A stretch of DNA of 64,000 bases from Saccharopolyspora soli (GCF_022678645.1 NZ_JALBWV010000029.1:1-64000); one strand, 5' to 3'; shown: positions 18,523 through 28,271, counted from the stretch's first letter. Program-made: numbers and translations. The notes: generated from the sequence alone by a model not told the origin.

Positions 18523-18690
18523 GAAGCGGCGCAGCCGCTTGGCCCGCCCTTGCAACTTGCACCGCCGCGGGTTCTCAGGCGTCGTGTCGGGAGGACAGCC
18601 TCGACGTGGTGTATTGGCACATGATGTCGGGGATCCCGGACCGAGACGGCGCCTGAGGTTCCGCTACCTGCACCGCTACGCAAAACGAGT
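18523..18690. repeat. Dispersed intergenic inverted-repeat element, copy 1
   Basis: Begins GAAGCGGCGCAGCCGCTTGG, then a long imperfect hairpin with arms at 18570-18590 (TTCTCAGGCGTCGTGTCGG) and 18641-18662 (complementary, CCGAGACGGCGCCTGAGG), and ends CGCAAAACGAG. A related copy lies at 28102-28230 between ruvC and ruvA. No reading frame is convincing. It may be a structured RNA or a non-autonomous repeat family. Confidence 0.65.
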
Positions 18691-18706
18691 ACGAAGACAG
18701 GTGTTT

Positions 18707-19234
18707 TCAGCCGCGGAGCTTGGCTTCGATGTCGAGGGTGACCTTGATCTTCTCGCCGACCACGGCACCACCGGCCGCGCCGACCCCGAAGTCGGTGCGG
18801 TTGATGGTCGTGGTGGCCGACAGGCCCAGCAGGCCGTCCTCGGTGAATCCGCTCAGCTCGGTGGCCAGCGACACCTGCTTCGTGACGCCGTGCAGGGTGA
18901 AGTCGCCGTCGATGACGAAGTCCTCGCCGTCCTGGCGGATGCCGGTGGAGCGGAAGGTCACGGTGGGGAACTGCTCCACGTCGAGGAAGTCGGCGGTGCG
19001 CACGTGCGCGTCCCGGTCGGTGTTGCCGGTGCTGATCGACCCGGCCTCGATCGTGGCGGTGACCTTGGACTCCAGCGGGTTGGCGGCGGTGGTGATCTCG
19101 CCCTGGAAGTGGTCGAAGCGGCCGCGGGACTTGCCGACACCCATGTGCCGCACGGTGAACTGGATTTCCGAGTGGACCGGGTCGATGTCCCAGGTACCCG
19201 CGACGTAGCCGGGGATCTGCGTGGTTGACGTCAT
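18707..19234 (-). CDS. YceI-family lipid/isoprenoid-binding protein
   Basis: A protein of 175 residues. It has the family pattern GTWDIDPVHSEIQFTVRHMGVGKSRG near the N terminus, HVRTADFLDVEQFPTVTFRST in the middle, and the GDFTLHGVTK motif. These are antiparallel beta-barrels that bind polyprenyl chains. There is no signal peptide, so it is cytoplasmic, unlike E. coli YceI. ATG at 19234 has GGAGG six bases upstream; a longer start at 19264 is in frame but lacks a ribosome site. It stands alone, divergent from pgsA. Confidence 0.9.
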   Translation of the reverse strand: MTSTTQIPGYVAGTWDIDPVHSEIQFTVRHMGVGKSRGRFDHFQGEITTAANPLESKVTATIEAGSISTGNTDRDAHVRTADFLDVEQFPTVTFRSTGIRQDGEDFVIDGDFTLHGVTKQVSLATELSGFTEDGLLGLSATTTINRTDFGVGAAGGAVVGEKIKVTLDIEAKLRG

Positions 19235-19419
19235 GCTGCCTCCAAGGAACGTAACGTGTGTCACCCGAACACTATTGAAGCTTCAAGGATTCCTCATTGT
19301 GTCTCACCTCACGAGCCGCCTGTGAGCGGGGTCGGTGGATGCTTCCGGTGCGCGGTGATCACCTGCGGCTAATCTGCAAGGAACGACACTCGGTGCACAG
19401 GCGGCTGACACTTCAAGCG

Positions 19420-20025
19420 ATGCTCAACTTTTTCGCGCGGGCCTCACTATCACGATTGACCAACCCGCTTGGCGCGGGCTTGGTCCGGCTCGGGCTGTCG
19501 CCGAACGCGGTGACGGTGACCGGCACGATCGCCAGCATCGCTGCGGCCCTGTGGTTCTTCCCGCGCGGCCAGCTGTTCGTGGGCACCTTGGTGGTCGCGG
19601 TGTTCCTGCTCTTCGACGTCCTCGACGGCGCGATGGCGCGGGCCGGAGGCAAGGCGTCGCAGTTCGGCGGCGTGCTCGACGCCAGCTGCGACCGAATGGT
19701 CGACGGCGCGCTGTTCGGCGCGCTGGTGTGGTGGTCGCTGGTCGTCGAGGTCGACCAGGTGCGCGGCCTGGCGCTGTTGATCTGCCTGGTGTGCGCGCAG
19801 GTCATCTCCTACGTGAAGGCGCGCGCGGAGGCCAACGGGCTCAGCGCTGAGGGCGGTCTTGCCGAGCGCGCCGAGCGGTTCCTCGTGGTGCTGGTCGGCA
19901 CCGGCCTGCACGGCTTGGGCGTGCCGTACGTGCTGGACGTCGCGGTGTGGCTGCTAGCGGCGCTGTCGCTGGTCACCATCGCGCAACGCCTCATCGCCGT
20001 GCACACCTCGTCCCGGAACCGGTGA
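19420..20025 (+). CDS. pgsA: CDP-alcohol phosphatidyltransferase (phosphatidylinositol phosphate synthase-like)
   Basis: A protein of 201 residues with about six membrane helices. The catalytic motif DVLDGAMAR followed by GVLDASCDR fits the family pattern D..DG..AR...G...D...D, whose four aspartates bind metal. Position next to thrS and the HIT gene matches the actinobacterial phosphatidylinositol-phosphate synthase (Rv2612c), which joins CDP-diacylglycerol to inositol phosphate in the first step toward phosphatidylinositol mannosides. ATG at 19420 is used; the ribosome site is weak. The acyltransferase and pimA genes that follow in mycobacteria are not here; an EF-G-like gene on the other strand takes their place. 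Confidence 0.88.
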   Translation: MLNFFARASLSRLTNPLGAGLVRLGLSPNAVTVTGTIASIAAALWFFPRGQLFVGTLVVAVFLLFDVLDGAMARAGGKASQFGGVLDASCDRMVDGALFGALVWWSLVVEVDQVRGLALLICLVCAQVISYVKARAEANGLSAEGGLAERAERFLVVLVGTGLHGLGVPYVLDVAVWLLAALSLVTIAQRLIAVHTSSRNR

Positions 20026-20084
20026 CCCGCGGGGACGTTCCGCGTTCGGGAATCCGGCGATCGGGTTCCGGTTCGCGTGCCTTT

Positions 20085-20106
20085 GGCGATTTCGCGCGAA
20101 ATCGCC
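20085..20106. terminator. Perfect palindrome between convergent pgsA and EF-G-like genes
   Basis: A 22-bp perfect palindrome (half-site GGCGATTTCGC), lying between two converging genes and able to act as a bidirectional terminator. A similar hairpin core (GCGATTTCGCGAGAAAT) is found after the DUF4262 gene. Confidence 0.5.
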
Positions 20107-20165
20107 CGCCGCCCGCCGCGCGCCGCGCGACGTTCGACGAGCGCCAGGCCCTGGCGCGTCGCGGC

Positions 20166-22280
20166 TCACTTCTGCGGGACGAGGGACTCGGGCATCGGCT
20201 CGTAAGCCTCGAACTGCCGGGTGAAGGTCGCGCTGCCGGAGCTCAGCGAGCGCACGTTCACGCTGTAGCGGACGAGTTCGCTCGCGGGCACGTGCGCGCG
20301 CACCACGGTCCAGCCGCTGTTCTCCGGTTCGGTGCCGATCACCTTGCCGCGTCGGCTGGACAGGTCGCCCAGCACCGCCCCGAGGTGCTCGTCGGGGATG
20401 TGCACCGCGACTTCGTCGACCGGCTCCAACGTGATCAGCTTCGACTGCTCGGCGGCAGCCTTGAGCGCCAGCGCACCCGCCGCCTGGAAAGCCGCGTCGG
20501 AGGAATCGACGCTGTGCGCCTTGCCGTCCACCAGCGTGACCCGCACGTCCACCAGCGGGAACCCTTCCGTGATGCCCTTCTCGATCTGCGCCCGCACGCC
20601 CTTCTCGACGCTGGGGATGAACTGCCGCGGCACCGCGCCACCGACCACCCGCTCCGCGAACTCGACACCGGAACCACGCGGCAGCGGCTCCACCTCGATG
20701 TCGCAAACCGCGTACTGGCCATGCCCACCGGACTGCTTGACGTGTCGCCCGTGGCCCTTGGCGGATTGGGCGAAGGTCTGCCGCAGGGGCACCCGAACCG
20801 GCACCGTGTCGACCTCCGCGCCACCCTCGCGCAGCCGTTGCAGCACCACATCGGCGTGCGCTTCGCCCATGCACCACAGCACCAACTGGTGGGTCTCGCT
20901 GTCGCGGTCCAACCGCAGGCTCGGATCGGCGGCGATCAGCCGGTTCAGGTTGCGCGCCAGCGCGTCCTCGTCGCTGCGGGTGTGCGCGGTGACCGCGATC
21001 GGCAGCAGCGGCTCGGGCATCGGCCACGGCGTGAGCAGCAGCGGATCCGAGGGCTCGGACAGGGTGTCACCGGTTTCCGCCGAACCGATCTTGGTCAGCG
21101 CGCACAGATCACCGGCGATGCAGTGCGGCACCTCGCGCAGGTTCGCGCCCAGCGGCGAGTACAGGTGCGCAACCCGCTCGTCCTCGTCGTGGTCGGGGTG
21201 GCCGCGTTCGGCCATGCCGTGCCCGGAGACGTGCACCGGGCGTTCCGGGCGCATCGTGCCGGAGAACACCCGCGCCAGCGAAACCCGTCCCACGTAGGAG
21301 TCGACCGAGGTGTGCACGACCTCGGCGGCCAGCGGGCCTTCCGGATCGGGGCTGAGCGTGCGCGGATCGCGCCCCTGCGGATCGGTGAACTCCGGCAGTG
21401 CGTGCTCCAGTGGCGATGGGAAGCCGCGCCGGATGCCGTCGAGCACTTCCTGGATGCCGACCCCGGTCATCGAGCAGACCGGGACCACCGGGTGCAGGCC
21501 GCCCCGTGCGACGGCGGTCTCCAGATCGGCGATCAACGTGTCCTCGTCGATCGGCTCGCCGCCCAGGTAGCGGTCCATCAGCGACTCGTCCTCGCTCTCG
21601 GCGATGATCGCCTCGATGAGCTCGCTGCGCGGCCCGTCGATCTGCGCCCGCAGCTGATCGTCGGCCGCCCTGGTGCGGCCGGGTTCGTAGATGCTCTCGG
21701 TGAGCAGGCCGATCAGCCCGGCGACCTCGCCGTCCGCGCCGCGGTGCGGCAGGTAGAGCGGCAGCACGCCGGAGCCGAAGACGTCCTGGCAGGTCAGCAG
21801 CGTGCTGTCGAAGTCCGCTCGCGGCTGGTCCAACCGGGCGATGAGCACTGCGCGCGGCATGCCGACCGCGGCGCACTCGTGCCAGATCGCGCGGGTCGCG
21901 GGGTCCACGCCTTCGGCTGCGGCCACCACGAACAGCGCCGCGTCCGCCGCGCGCAGCCCGGCGCGCAGTTCGCCGACGAAGTCCGCGTAACCGGGGGTGT
22001 CGATCAGGTTGATCTTGATGTCACCGTGCTGCAGTGGCGCGACGGCCAGTCCGATGGACCGCTGCTGCTCGATCGAGGCGGGCTCGTGGTCGCACACCGT
22101 GGTGCCCTCGGTGACCGCGCCCGATCTGGGAATCGTCGAGGTGGCCGTCAGCATGGCCTCGACCAGTGTGGTCTTCCCGGCGGCTGACGGGCCGACCAGC
22201 ACGACGTTGCGGATTTTCGCGGGATCTGCTGGGGCCGGGATCACCGGCCCTCCTACTGTGCCGCTTTGCTTGCTTCCCAT
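20166..22280 (-). CDS. Elongation factor G-like GTPase (EF-G2 type)
   Basis: A protein of 704 residues, the length of EF-G. Domains in order: GTPase with P-loop GPSAAGKTT (residues about 30-38) and G3 DTPGYADF, then domain II, III, IV (GGHGQYAVCDI, PRQFIPSVEKGV) and V. The P-loop differs from the AHxDAGKTT of true EF-G, and G4 reads ARLDQPRAD instead of NKxD, so guanine specificity may be changed. It corresponds to the FusA2-like paralogues of actinobacteria, whose role in translation is not settled. ATG at 22280; divergent from pdxS with a 232-bp promoter region. Confidence 0.88.
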   Translation of the reverse strand: MGSKQSGTVGGPVIPAPADPAKIRNVVLVGPSAAGKTTLVEAMLTATSTIPRSGAVTEGTTVCDHEPASIEQQRSIGLAVAPLQHGDIKINLIDTPGYADFVGELRAGLRAADAALFVVAAAEGVDPATRAIWHECAAVGMPRAVLIARLDQPRADFDSTLLTCQDVFGSGVLPLYLPHRGADGEVAGLIGLLTESIYEPGRTRAADDQLRAQIDGPRSELIEAIIAESEDESLMDRYLGGEPIDEDTLIADLETAVARGGLHPVVPVCSMTGVGIQEVLDGIRRGFPSPLEHALPEFTDPQGRDPRTLSPDPEGPLAAEVVHTSVDSYVGRVSLARVFSGTMRPERPVHVSGHGMAERGHPDHDEDERVAHLYSPLGANLREVPHCIAGDLCALTKIGSAETGDTLSEPSDPLLLTPWPMPEPLLPIAVTAHTRSDEDALARNLNRLIAADPSLRLDRDSETHQLVLWCMGEAHADVVLQRLREGGAEVDTVPVRVPLRQTFAQSAKGHGRHVKQSGGHGQYAVCDIEVEPLPRGSGVEFAERVVGGAVPRQFIPSVEKGVRAQIEKGITEGFPLVDVRVTLVDGKAHSVDSSDAAFQAAGALALKAAAEQSKLITLEPVDEVAVHIPDEHLGAVLGDLSSRRGKVIGTEPENSGWTVVRAHVPASELVRYSVNVRSLSSGSATFTRQFEAYEPMPESLVPQK

Positions 22281-22512
22281 GAGTACTCCCTGCGCGCTCC
22301 CGGCGGTCGACTGTGTCTCCGATCACACACCTCGTGTTCGGGTCGTGCAAGGGCGACGGCCGTCGGCGCTCGCGCGTGTCGCCGAGAGGTCGCAGCGGTG
22401 CGCGCACCGGCGGCAAGTGGACTACCGGAAATCCCGGTTAGTGGACCGTGGAAATGGTCCAGTTCGGGAATAGCCTGTTCGCGGCAGAACACCGACAACA
22501 GGAAGGCCGAAG

Positions 22513-23430
22513 GTGACTACCGTCGACGTCAAGGACACCGCCAGCACCACCCGGACCGGTACCGACGGGGTCAAGCGCGGCATGGCCGAAATGCTCAAGG
22601 GCGGCGTGATCATGGACGTGGTGACGCCCGAGCAGGCCAAGATCGCCGAAGCCGCCGGTGCGGTCGCGGTGATGGCGCTGGAGCGGGTGCCCGCCGACAT
22701 CCGCGTGCAGGGCGGCGTGGCCCGGATGTCGGACCCGGACATGATCGAGGGCATCATCGACGCGGTTTCCATCCCGGTGATGGCCAAGGCGCGCATCGGC
22801 CACTTCGTCGAGGCGCAGGTCCTGCAGTCGCTCGGGGTGGACTACATCGACGAGTCCGAGGTGCTCACCCCGGCCGACGAGGTCAACCACATCGACAAGT
22901 GGGCGTTCACCGTGCCGTTCGTGTGCGGCGCGACCAACCTCGGCGAGGCGCTGCGCCGGATCTCCGAGGGCGCGGCGATGATCCGCTCCAAGGGCGAGGC
23001 CGGTACCGGCAACGTCGTCGAAGCGACCCGGCACATGCGGCAGATCCGCGCCGAGATGCGGCGGCTTTCGGTGCTCGGCGAGGACGAGCTCTACGTCGCG
23101 GCGAAGGAACTGCGCGCGCCGGTGCAACTGGTCCGGGAAATCGCCGGGACCGGGAAGCTGCCGGTCGTGCTGTTCACCGCGGGTGGCATCGCGACTCCGG
23201 CGGACGCGGCGATGATGCGCCAGCTGGGCGCGGAGGGCGTGTTCGTCGGCTCGGGGATCTTCAAGTCCGGCGACCCGGCCAAGCGGGCCGAGGCGATCGT
23301 GAAGGCCACGACGTTCTACGACGACCCGGACGTGATCGCGAAGGTCTCCCGAGGTCTCGGCGAAGCGATGGTCGGCATCAACCTCGACGACTTGACCGAA
23401 CAACAACGCTACGCCCACCGAGGCTGGTGA
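22513..23430 (+). CDS. pdxS: Pyridoxal 5'-phosphate synthase, lyase subunit PdxS
   Basis: A protein of 305 residues, a (beta/alpha)8 barrel with strongly conserved family blocks: [62 protein letters not shown], the [11 protein letters not shown] block and [10 protein letters not shown]. It joins ribose 5-phosphate, glyceraldehyde 3-phosphate and ammonia into PLP; ammonia comes from PdxT. GTG start with GGAAGG seven bases before it. In mycobacteria pdxS, a thioesterase and pdxT are together; here a regulator and an exporter pair sit between pdxS and pdxT. Confidence 0.97.
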   Translation: MTTVDVKDTASTTRTGTDGVKRGMAEMLKGGVIMDVVTPEQAKIAEAAGAVAVMALERVPADIRVQGGVARMSDPDMIEGIIDAVSIPVMAKARIGHFVEAQVLQSLGVDYIDESEVLTPADEVNHIDKWAFTVPFVCGATNLGEALRRISEGAAMIRSKGEAGTGNVVEATRHMRQIRAEMRRLSVLGEDELYVAAKELRAPVQLVREIAGTGKLPVVLFTAGGIATPADAAMMRQLGAEGVFVGSGIFKSGDPAKRAEAIVKATTFYDDPDVIAKVSRGLGEAMVGINLDDLTEQQRYAHRGW

Positions 23431-23437
23431 CCAGGCA

Positions 23438-23482
23438 CTCGTGAGTGGTTGTCCGGCTCTTGCCGGTTCAACTGCTCACGAG
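23438..23482. terminator. Bidirectional terminator between pdxS and cupin regulator
   Basis: Outer arms CTCGTGAG (23438-23445) and CTCACGAG (23475-23482), with an inner CCGGC/GCCGG pairing, 7 bases after the pdxS stop and 8 bases from the 3' end of the convergent regulator gene. Confidence 0.75.
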
Positions 23483-23490
23483 GTCTTTGC

Positions 23491-24063
23491 TCAGACGTGT
23501 TCCATGACGAGGACTGCTCGGGTGGTTGGTTGCAGGGCTTCGTAGACGTGGGGGACGTCTCCGGAGAACGAGATGTAGTCGCCCACCCCCAGTTCCACCG
23601 GGTTGTCCGCCGGGCCGACGCGGAGTCGGCCCGCGGTCAGGACGACGTGCTCCACCGAGCCCGGTATGTGGGCGTCCGCGTGGCGGGCGCCGCCCGGTTC
23701 GAGTTCGAGGACGTAGAGATCGCGGCGCGCGCCGGATTGGCCGGAGGACAGCAGTGCCGCGGCGTAGGTCGACTGCTCGGAGCGCACGATCGGCACCTGA
23801 CCGGCGCGGATCACCCGCACCTGCGGTGTCGGTGGGTCGACGAGGCGGCTGAAGGGCACTCCCAACGCCACGCCGAGCGCCCACAACGTTTCCACGCTGG
23901 GGTTCCCAGTGCCCGACTCCAGCTGGGACAGCGTGGACTTCGCGATCCCGGCGCGTTTGGCCAGTTCGGTCAGGGTCAGCCCGGCGCGGTCGCGTTCCCG
24001 GCGCAGGGACGCGGCGATGGTCTCCAGCGGTGGCGCGGCCGGGGTGCTCTCGGTTCCACTCAT
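23491..24063 (-). CDS. XRE-family regulator with cupin sensor domain
   Basis: A protein of 190 residues. The helix-turn-helix is at about residues 14-68 (LRRERDRAGLTLTELAKRAGI, STLSQLESGTGNPSVETLW), and the cupin domain (about 115-187) includes HADAHIPGSVEHVVLTAGRL and GDYISFSGDVPHVYEA. Such regulators sense small molecules through the cupin barrel. Divergent from the azlC gene by about 70 bp; the pairing suggests it controls the branched-chain amino-acid export genes azlCD. The ATG at 24063 gives the expected N terminus; the frame stays open far upstream but antisense to azlCD. Confidence 0.9.
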   Translation of the reverse strand: MSGTESTPAAPPLETIAASLRRERDRAGLTLTELAKRAGIAKSTLSQLESGTGNPSVETLWALGVALGVPFSRLVDPPTPQVRVIRAGQVPIVRSEQSTYAAALLSSGQSGARRDLYVLELEPGGARHADAHIPGSVEHVVLTAGRLRVGPADNPVELGVGDYISFSGDVPHVYEALQPTTRAVLVMEHV

Positions 24064-24132
24064 GCCTGTTCGCTCCGTCGGTCCGTGCATTCGATTTGAC
24101 GAACACAGGTAGTTGCGTTCAGGATAGCGAAC

Positions 24133-24840
24133 GTGAGTACGGTACAGCGAACGCGAGCGGGATTCTGGCGAGACGGGCTGCTGCGCGACGTGCTTTCGAT
24201 GGCCCTGGCGATGGCCGTCGTCGGCGCCTCGCTCGGAGCGATCGCGGTGAGCAAGGGCGTGCCGCTGCCGATGATCACGCTGATGGGCGCGGTCGTGTTC
24301 GCCGGTGGCTCGGAGTTCATGGCGGTCGGTCTGATCACCGCTGGCGCGGCTCCGATCACCGCAGTGCTCGGCGGGCTGATGCTCAACGCCCGCCACCTGC
24401 CGTTCGGGATGGCCGTCGGTGGACTGCTGGACCGCGGTTGGCCGAGTCGACTGGTCGGCAGCCACCTGATGGTCGACGAATCGGTCGCGTTCGCGCTCGC
24501 GCAGGAGACCACCGCCGAGAAGAAGCGCGCGTACTGGCTGACCGGCATCGCGCTGTACTGCGCTTGGGCGCCGTCGGTGTTCGTCGGTGGACTGCTGGGG
24601 CAGAGCGTCGGCGATCCCAATGCCTTCGGCTTGGACGCCGCGATGCCTGCCGCGCTGCTCGCGTTGATCATGCCGTCGCTGCGGGAGTTCCGGACCCTGC
24701 GAGCAGTGGCTCTCGGCGTCTTGATCGCGGTGCTGACCACGCCAGTGCTGCCCGAGGGCCTGCCGGTGATGGCGGCGCTCGTCGGGCTGGCAGCCGCGTT
24801 GCCGCTGCCGAAGCGCCTGGCGGGGGAGGCAGTCCGATGA
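24133..24840 (+). CDS. azlC: AzlC-family branched-chain amino-acid exporter, large subunit
   Basis: A protein of 235 residues with multiple membrane helices. The family features are the MALAMAVVGASLGAIAVSKG segment, AGGSEFMAVGLI, LNARHLPFGMAVG and HLMVDESVAFAL. With AzlD it forms a two-subunit exporter for branched-chain amino acids or analogues (AzlCD/BrnFE). GTG at 24133 is used. The next gene overlaps by 4 bases. The divergent XRE-cupin regulator probably controls expression. Confidence 0.88.
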   Translation: MSTVQRTRAGFWRDGLLRDVLSMALAMAVVGASLGAIAVSKGVPLPMITLMGAVVFAGGSEFMAVGLITAGAAPITAVLGGLMLNARHLPFGMAVGGLLDRGWPSRLVGSHLMVDESVAFALAQETTAEKKRAYWLTGIALYCAWAPSVFVGGLLGQSVGDPNAFGLDAAMPAALLALIMPSLREFRTLRAVALGVLIAVLTTPVLPEGLPVMAALVGLAAALPLPKRLAGEAVR

Positions 24841-25148
24841 CGCTCGGCGTGATCTTCGCCTTGGCCGCTGGAACTTACGCCATGCGCTTGGCCGGTCCGC
24901 TGCTGCGCGGCCGGTTCCGGATCTCCCCGCGGTGGGAGCAGTTGATGTCGATCGCCGCGATCGTGCTGCTCGGCGCGTTCGTGGCCACCAGCACCGCGTT
25001 CGAGTCCGGCGGCTTCGCCGGTTGGGCGCGCTTCGCCGGTGTCGCGGTGGGCGGTGTGCTGGCCTGGCGTCAGGCCCCGTTCGTGGTCGTGGTGGTCGCG
25101 GCGGCGGCCACCACGGCGCTGCTGCGACTGCTGGACCTGGGAATGTGA
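24837..25148 (+). CDS. azlD: AzlD-family exporter small subunit
   Basis: A protein of 103 residues with four hydrophobic segments, starting [20 protein letters not shown], where the T-Y-A-x-R pattern is typical of AzlD/BrnE. ATG overlaps the azlC stop (ATGA), so the two subunits are translationally coupled. Confidence 0.85.
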   Translation: MTLGVIFALAAGTYAMRLAGPLLRGRFRISPRWEQLMSIAAIVLLGAFVATSTAFESGGFAGWARFAGVAVGGVLAWRQAPFVVVVVAAAATTALLRLLDLGM

Positions 25149-25212
25149 CGGACCGTCCGCGCGTCGACCGCCTGGCGGCCGGGGATGCGAGTGCAGGAGA
25201 ATCGAAGTTGTG

Positions 25213-25866
25213 ATGAAACCCGTGATCGGAGTCCTCGCGTTGCAGGGTGGCGTGGCCGAACACCTGGCCGCGCTGGAGCGCAGCGGGGCCGACGCCCGGC
25301 CGGTCCGCCGTCCCGAGGAACTGGCCGCCGTGGACGGCATCGTGCTGCCCGGCGGCGAGTCGACCACGATGACCCGCCTGCTGGACACCTTCGAGCTCTA
25401 CGAACCGCTGCGGGAGCGGCTGGCGGCTGGGCTGCCCGCCTACGGCTCGTGCGCCGGGATGATCATGCTTTCCAGCGAGGTCCTGGACGAGGACCGCGAC
25501 CTCCCGGCGGTCCGGCCGCTGGGTGCGCTGGACGTGGTCGTGCGCCGCAACGCCTTCGGACGGCAGGTCGACTCCTTCGAGACCGACCTGGACTTCACCG
25601 GTATCCCCGGCGGTCCGCTGCACGCGGTGTTCATCCGCGCACCGTGGGTGGAGAAGGTCGGCAGCGAGGTGTCGGTGCTGGCCACCGTGCCGGACGACCC
25701 GGATGGCACCGGGCGTGCGAACACCGCCGGTAGGATCGTCGCGGTCAAGCAGGGCCCGGTGCTCGCCACCGCTTTCCACCCGGAGCTGGTCGGCGGGGAC
25801 GAGCGCGTGCACCGCTATTTCGCACAGATCGTCCGCGCGCGGCTGGATTCCGCGGCGCGGGCGTAG
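25213..25866 (+). CDS. pdxT: Pyridoxal 5'-phosphate synthase, glutaminase subunit PdxT
   Basis: A protein of 217 residues, a class I glutamine amidotransferase. It has [12 protein letters not shown] near the start, [11 protein letters not shown] (substrate loop), the nucleophile Cys in YGSCAGM at about residue 79, and His and Glu in AFHPEL at about 194-198. It hydrolyses glutamine and passes ammonia to PdxS. AGGAG at 25195 serves GTG 25210 or ATG 25213; I chose the ATG. It follows azlD by 64 bp and precedes yebC by 15 bp, so it may be co-transcribed with yebC. Confidence 0.95.
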   Translation: MKPVIGVLALQGGVAEHLAALERSGADARPVRRPEELAAVDGIVLPGGESTTMTRLLDTFELYEPLRERLAAGLPAYGSCAGMIMLSSEVLDEDRDLPAVRPLGALDVVVRRNAFGRQVDSFETDLDFTGIPGGPLHAVFIRAPWVEKVGSEVSVLATVPDDPDGTGRANTAGRIVAVKQGPVLATAFHPELVGGDERVHRYFAQIVRARLDSAARA

Positions 25867-25881
25867 AAAGACGGAGGAGAG

Positions 25882-26634
<753 letters not shown>

Positions 26635-26863
26635 GTGGTTGGCAGTTGGCGTATCGCCACCGCGCCAAATTCCACGTGTCCGACTCGGTGCTCGAAGAGG
26701 TCAACGCGTAGCAGCGGTCGGATGGCGAAGTTCGCCACTGCGCCGAGTTCCACGTCAGCGGCCGAAGTCGGTTGACACGCACCGTGTTCGACCCGCTCCC
26801 GCCAGTGTCCACAGTGGTCCGATTTCGCGGGTCCCGGCGGGAGCGGTTCGCGCCACCGGCAGA

Positions 26864-27373
26864 ATGACCGTCGTGGTCGACACGGATGAGGCTCTGCGCA
26901 AGTGGATGGTGAACACCGCTGACCGGCACGGAGCGGCGGTGCTGCACGTGGCGGGCGACGAGAACGGCGCGTCGTACGCGTTCTCGGTCGGCGCGTGGCG
27001 TCGCTTCGGCAAACCAGAAGTGGTCGTGATCGGCCTGCCCCGCGACGTCGCGCACTCGGTGGTCAACACCTACGTGCAGCGGACGGGGGCGGGCGAGCGG
27101 TTCACGCCGGGGCTGCTCTACGACGGCTTCCTGCAGGGCTGCCCGGTCACCTTCGAGAAGGTGGCGTCGCAGTACTACCCCGAGTACCTGGGCAGCGCGT
27201 TCCTCGTCTACCACGGCCCGGACTTCCCGGCGGTGCAGCTGATCGTCTCCAGCCCGCAGGACGCCAAGTTCCCGTGGCAGCCCGACGCGCCGGGTGGCTT
27301 CCGCGAGCACCAGCCGATCCTGACCGACAGCGGCCTCCCGGAGAGCTGGACCCCGGGCACCAACGGCCCCTGA
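26864..27373 (+). CDS. DUF4262 domain protein
   Basis: A protein of 169 residues. The N-terminal part GAAVLHVAGDENGASYAFSVGAWRRFGKPEVVVIGL is the DUF4262 pattern: a small domain of unknown function that often occurs as a stand-alone actinobacterial protein. YPEYLGSAFLVYHG and PVVQ-like LIVSSPQDAKFPW follow, ending with a Pro-rich tail. No catalytic residues are known. ATG at 26864; the ribosome site is weak. It sits between yebC and ruvC, a place occupied by other unrelated genes in mycobacteria. Confidence 0.8.
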   Translation: MTVVVDTDEALRKWMVNTADRHGAAVLHVAGDENGASYAFSVGAWRRFGKPEVVVIGLPRDVAHSVVNTYVQRTGAGERFTPGLLYDGFLQGCPVTFEKVASQYYPEYLGSAFLVYHGPDFPAVQLIVSSPQDAKFPWQPDAPGGFREHQPILTDSGLPESWTPGTNGP

Positions 27374-27394
27374 TCCGCTTGCTCGGGGCGGTTT

Positions 27395-27414
27395 GCGATT
27401 TCGCGAGAAATTGT
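27395..27414 (+). terminator. Hairpin after the DUF4262 gene
   Basis: Eight-pair stem (with G-U pairs) closed by a GCGA tetraloop, 22 bases after the stop. It lies upstream of the ruvC LexA box, so it would separate the two transcription units. Confidence 0.4.
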
Positions 27415-27480
27415 GCACTGCCACCCGCCAGGGTGACGCGCGTGTCGGTGCGGCGTCGGGCTTCGGTGGTCCGATAAGGT

Positions 27481-27496
27481 TCGAACGAGTGTTCAT
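27481..27496. promoter_or_regulatory. LexA (SOS) box upstream of ruvC
   Basis: TCGAACGAGTGTTCAT matches the actinobacterial/Bacillus-type SOS box CGAAC-N4-GTTCG in nine of ten defined bases. It is 22 bases before the ruvC start, so LexA should repress ruvCAB until DNA damage. Confidence 0.85.
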
Positions 27497-27517
27497 GGCT
27501 GCGGGCTAGGGGGCGTC

Positions 27518-28090
27518 GTGCGCGTGCTGGGAGTCGACCCCGGACTGACCCGGTGCGGCCTCGGGGTGGTCGACGGCGGCCGCGGCCGCGAGGTCAGCTG
27601 CGTCGCGGTCGGCGTGGCGCGGAGCCCGGCCGATGACGAGCTGCCCAGTCGGCTGCTGGCGGTTTCCGACGTGGTGGAGCAGTGGATGGACGCGCACCGC
27701 CCCGAGGTGGTGGCGATCGAGCGGGTCTTCAGCCAGCACAACGTGCGCAGCGTGATGGGCACCGCGCAGGTCTCCGGAGTCGTGGCGCTGGCTGCCGCCC
27801 GCCGCGACCTGCCGGTGGCCTTCCACACGCCCAGCGAGGTCAAGGCCGCCATCAGCGGGTCCGGTCGGGCCGACAAGCACCAGGTCACGACCATGATCAC
27901 CAAGATCCTCGGGTTGGCCACCGCGCCCAAACCCGCCGATGCCGCCGACGCCTTGGCGCTCGCGGTCTGCCACCTCTGGCGCGCGCCGCTGGCCGACCGG
28001 CTGGCCCGCGCGGAGGCCAAGGCCGCCGAACTCGCCCGCAACCACCGCGCCCGCCTGAAGGCCGCCCAGCAGGCGATCCGAGGCTCCTAG
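27518..28090 (+). CDS. ruvC: Crossover junction endodeoxyribonuclease RuvC
   Basis: A protein of 190 residues. Catalytic acids are visible in [10 protein letters not shown] (Asp near residue 6), IERVF (Glu near 69) and the C-terminal [15 protein letters not shown] (two Asps near 143-146). It cuts Holliday junctions symmetrically as part of RuvABC. GTG start; the preceding region carries the LexA box. The gap of 181 bp to ruvA is filled by a dispersed repeat element, unusual for this operon. Confidence 0.96.
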   Translation: MRVLGVDPGLTRCGLGVVDGGRGREVSCVAVGVARSPADDELPSRLLAVSDVVEQWMDAHRPEVVAIERVFSQHNVRSVMGTAQVSGVVALAAARRDLPVAFHTPSEVKAAISGSGRADKHQVTTMITKILGLATAPKPADAADALALAVCHLWRAPLADRLARAEAKAAELARNHRARLKAAQQAIRGS

Positions 28091-28101
28091 TGCTGGTGCT
28101 C

Positions 28102-28230
28102 GAAGCGGCGGAGTCGCTCGGCCCACCCGTGGGTTCTCGGGGGTCGTCTCGGGAGGACGGGGTGGGCGTAGATGATGTCGGGGATCGGCGGACCGGGGTC
28201 CCGCTACTGGACCGCCCGCGCAAGACGAGC
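28102..28230. repeat. Dispersed intergenic inverted-repeat element, copy 2
   Basis: Shares with copy 1 (18523-18690) the start GAAGCGGCG-AGTCGCT-GGCCC, the block GGGTTCTC-GGG-GTCGTCTCGGGAGGAC, GATGTCGGGGATC and the end TCCCGCTAC...GCAAGACGAG. The second hairpin arm is more eroded than in copy 1. It lies wholly between ruvC and ruvA. Confidence 0.65.
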
Positions 28231-28271
28231 CCGCAGACCGGCTTTCGTGCCCGAACAGGAGGGATTGCCCG

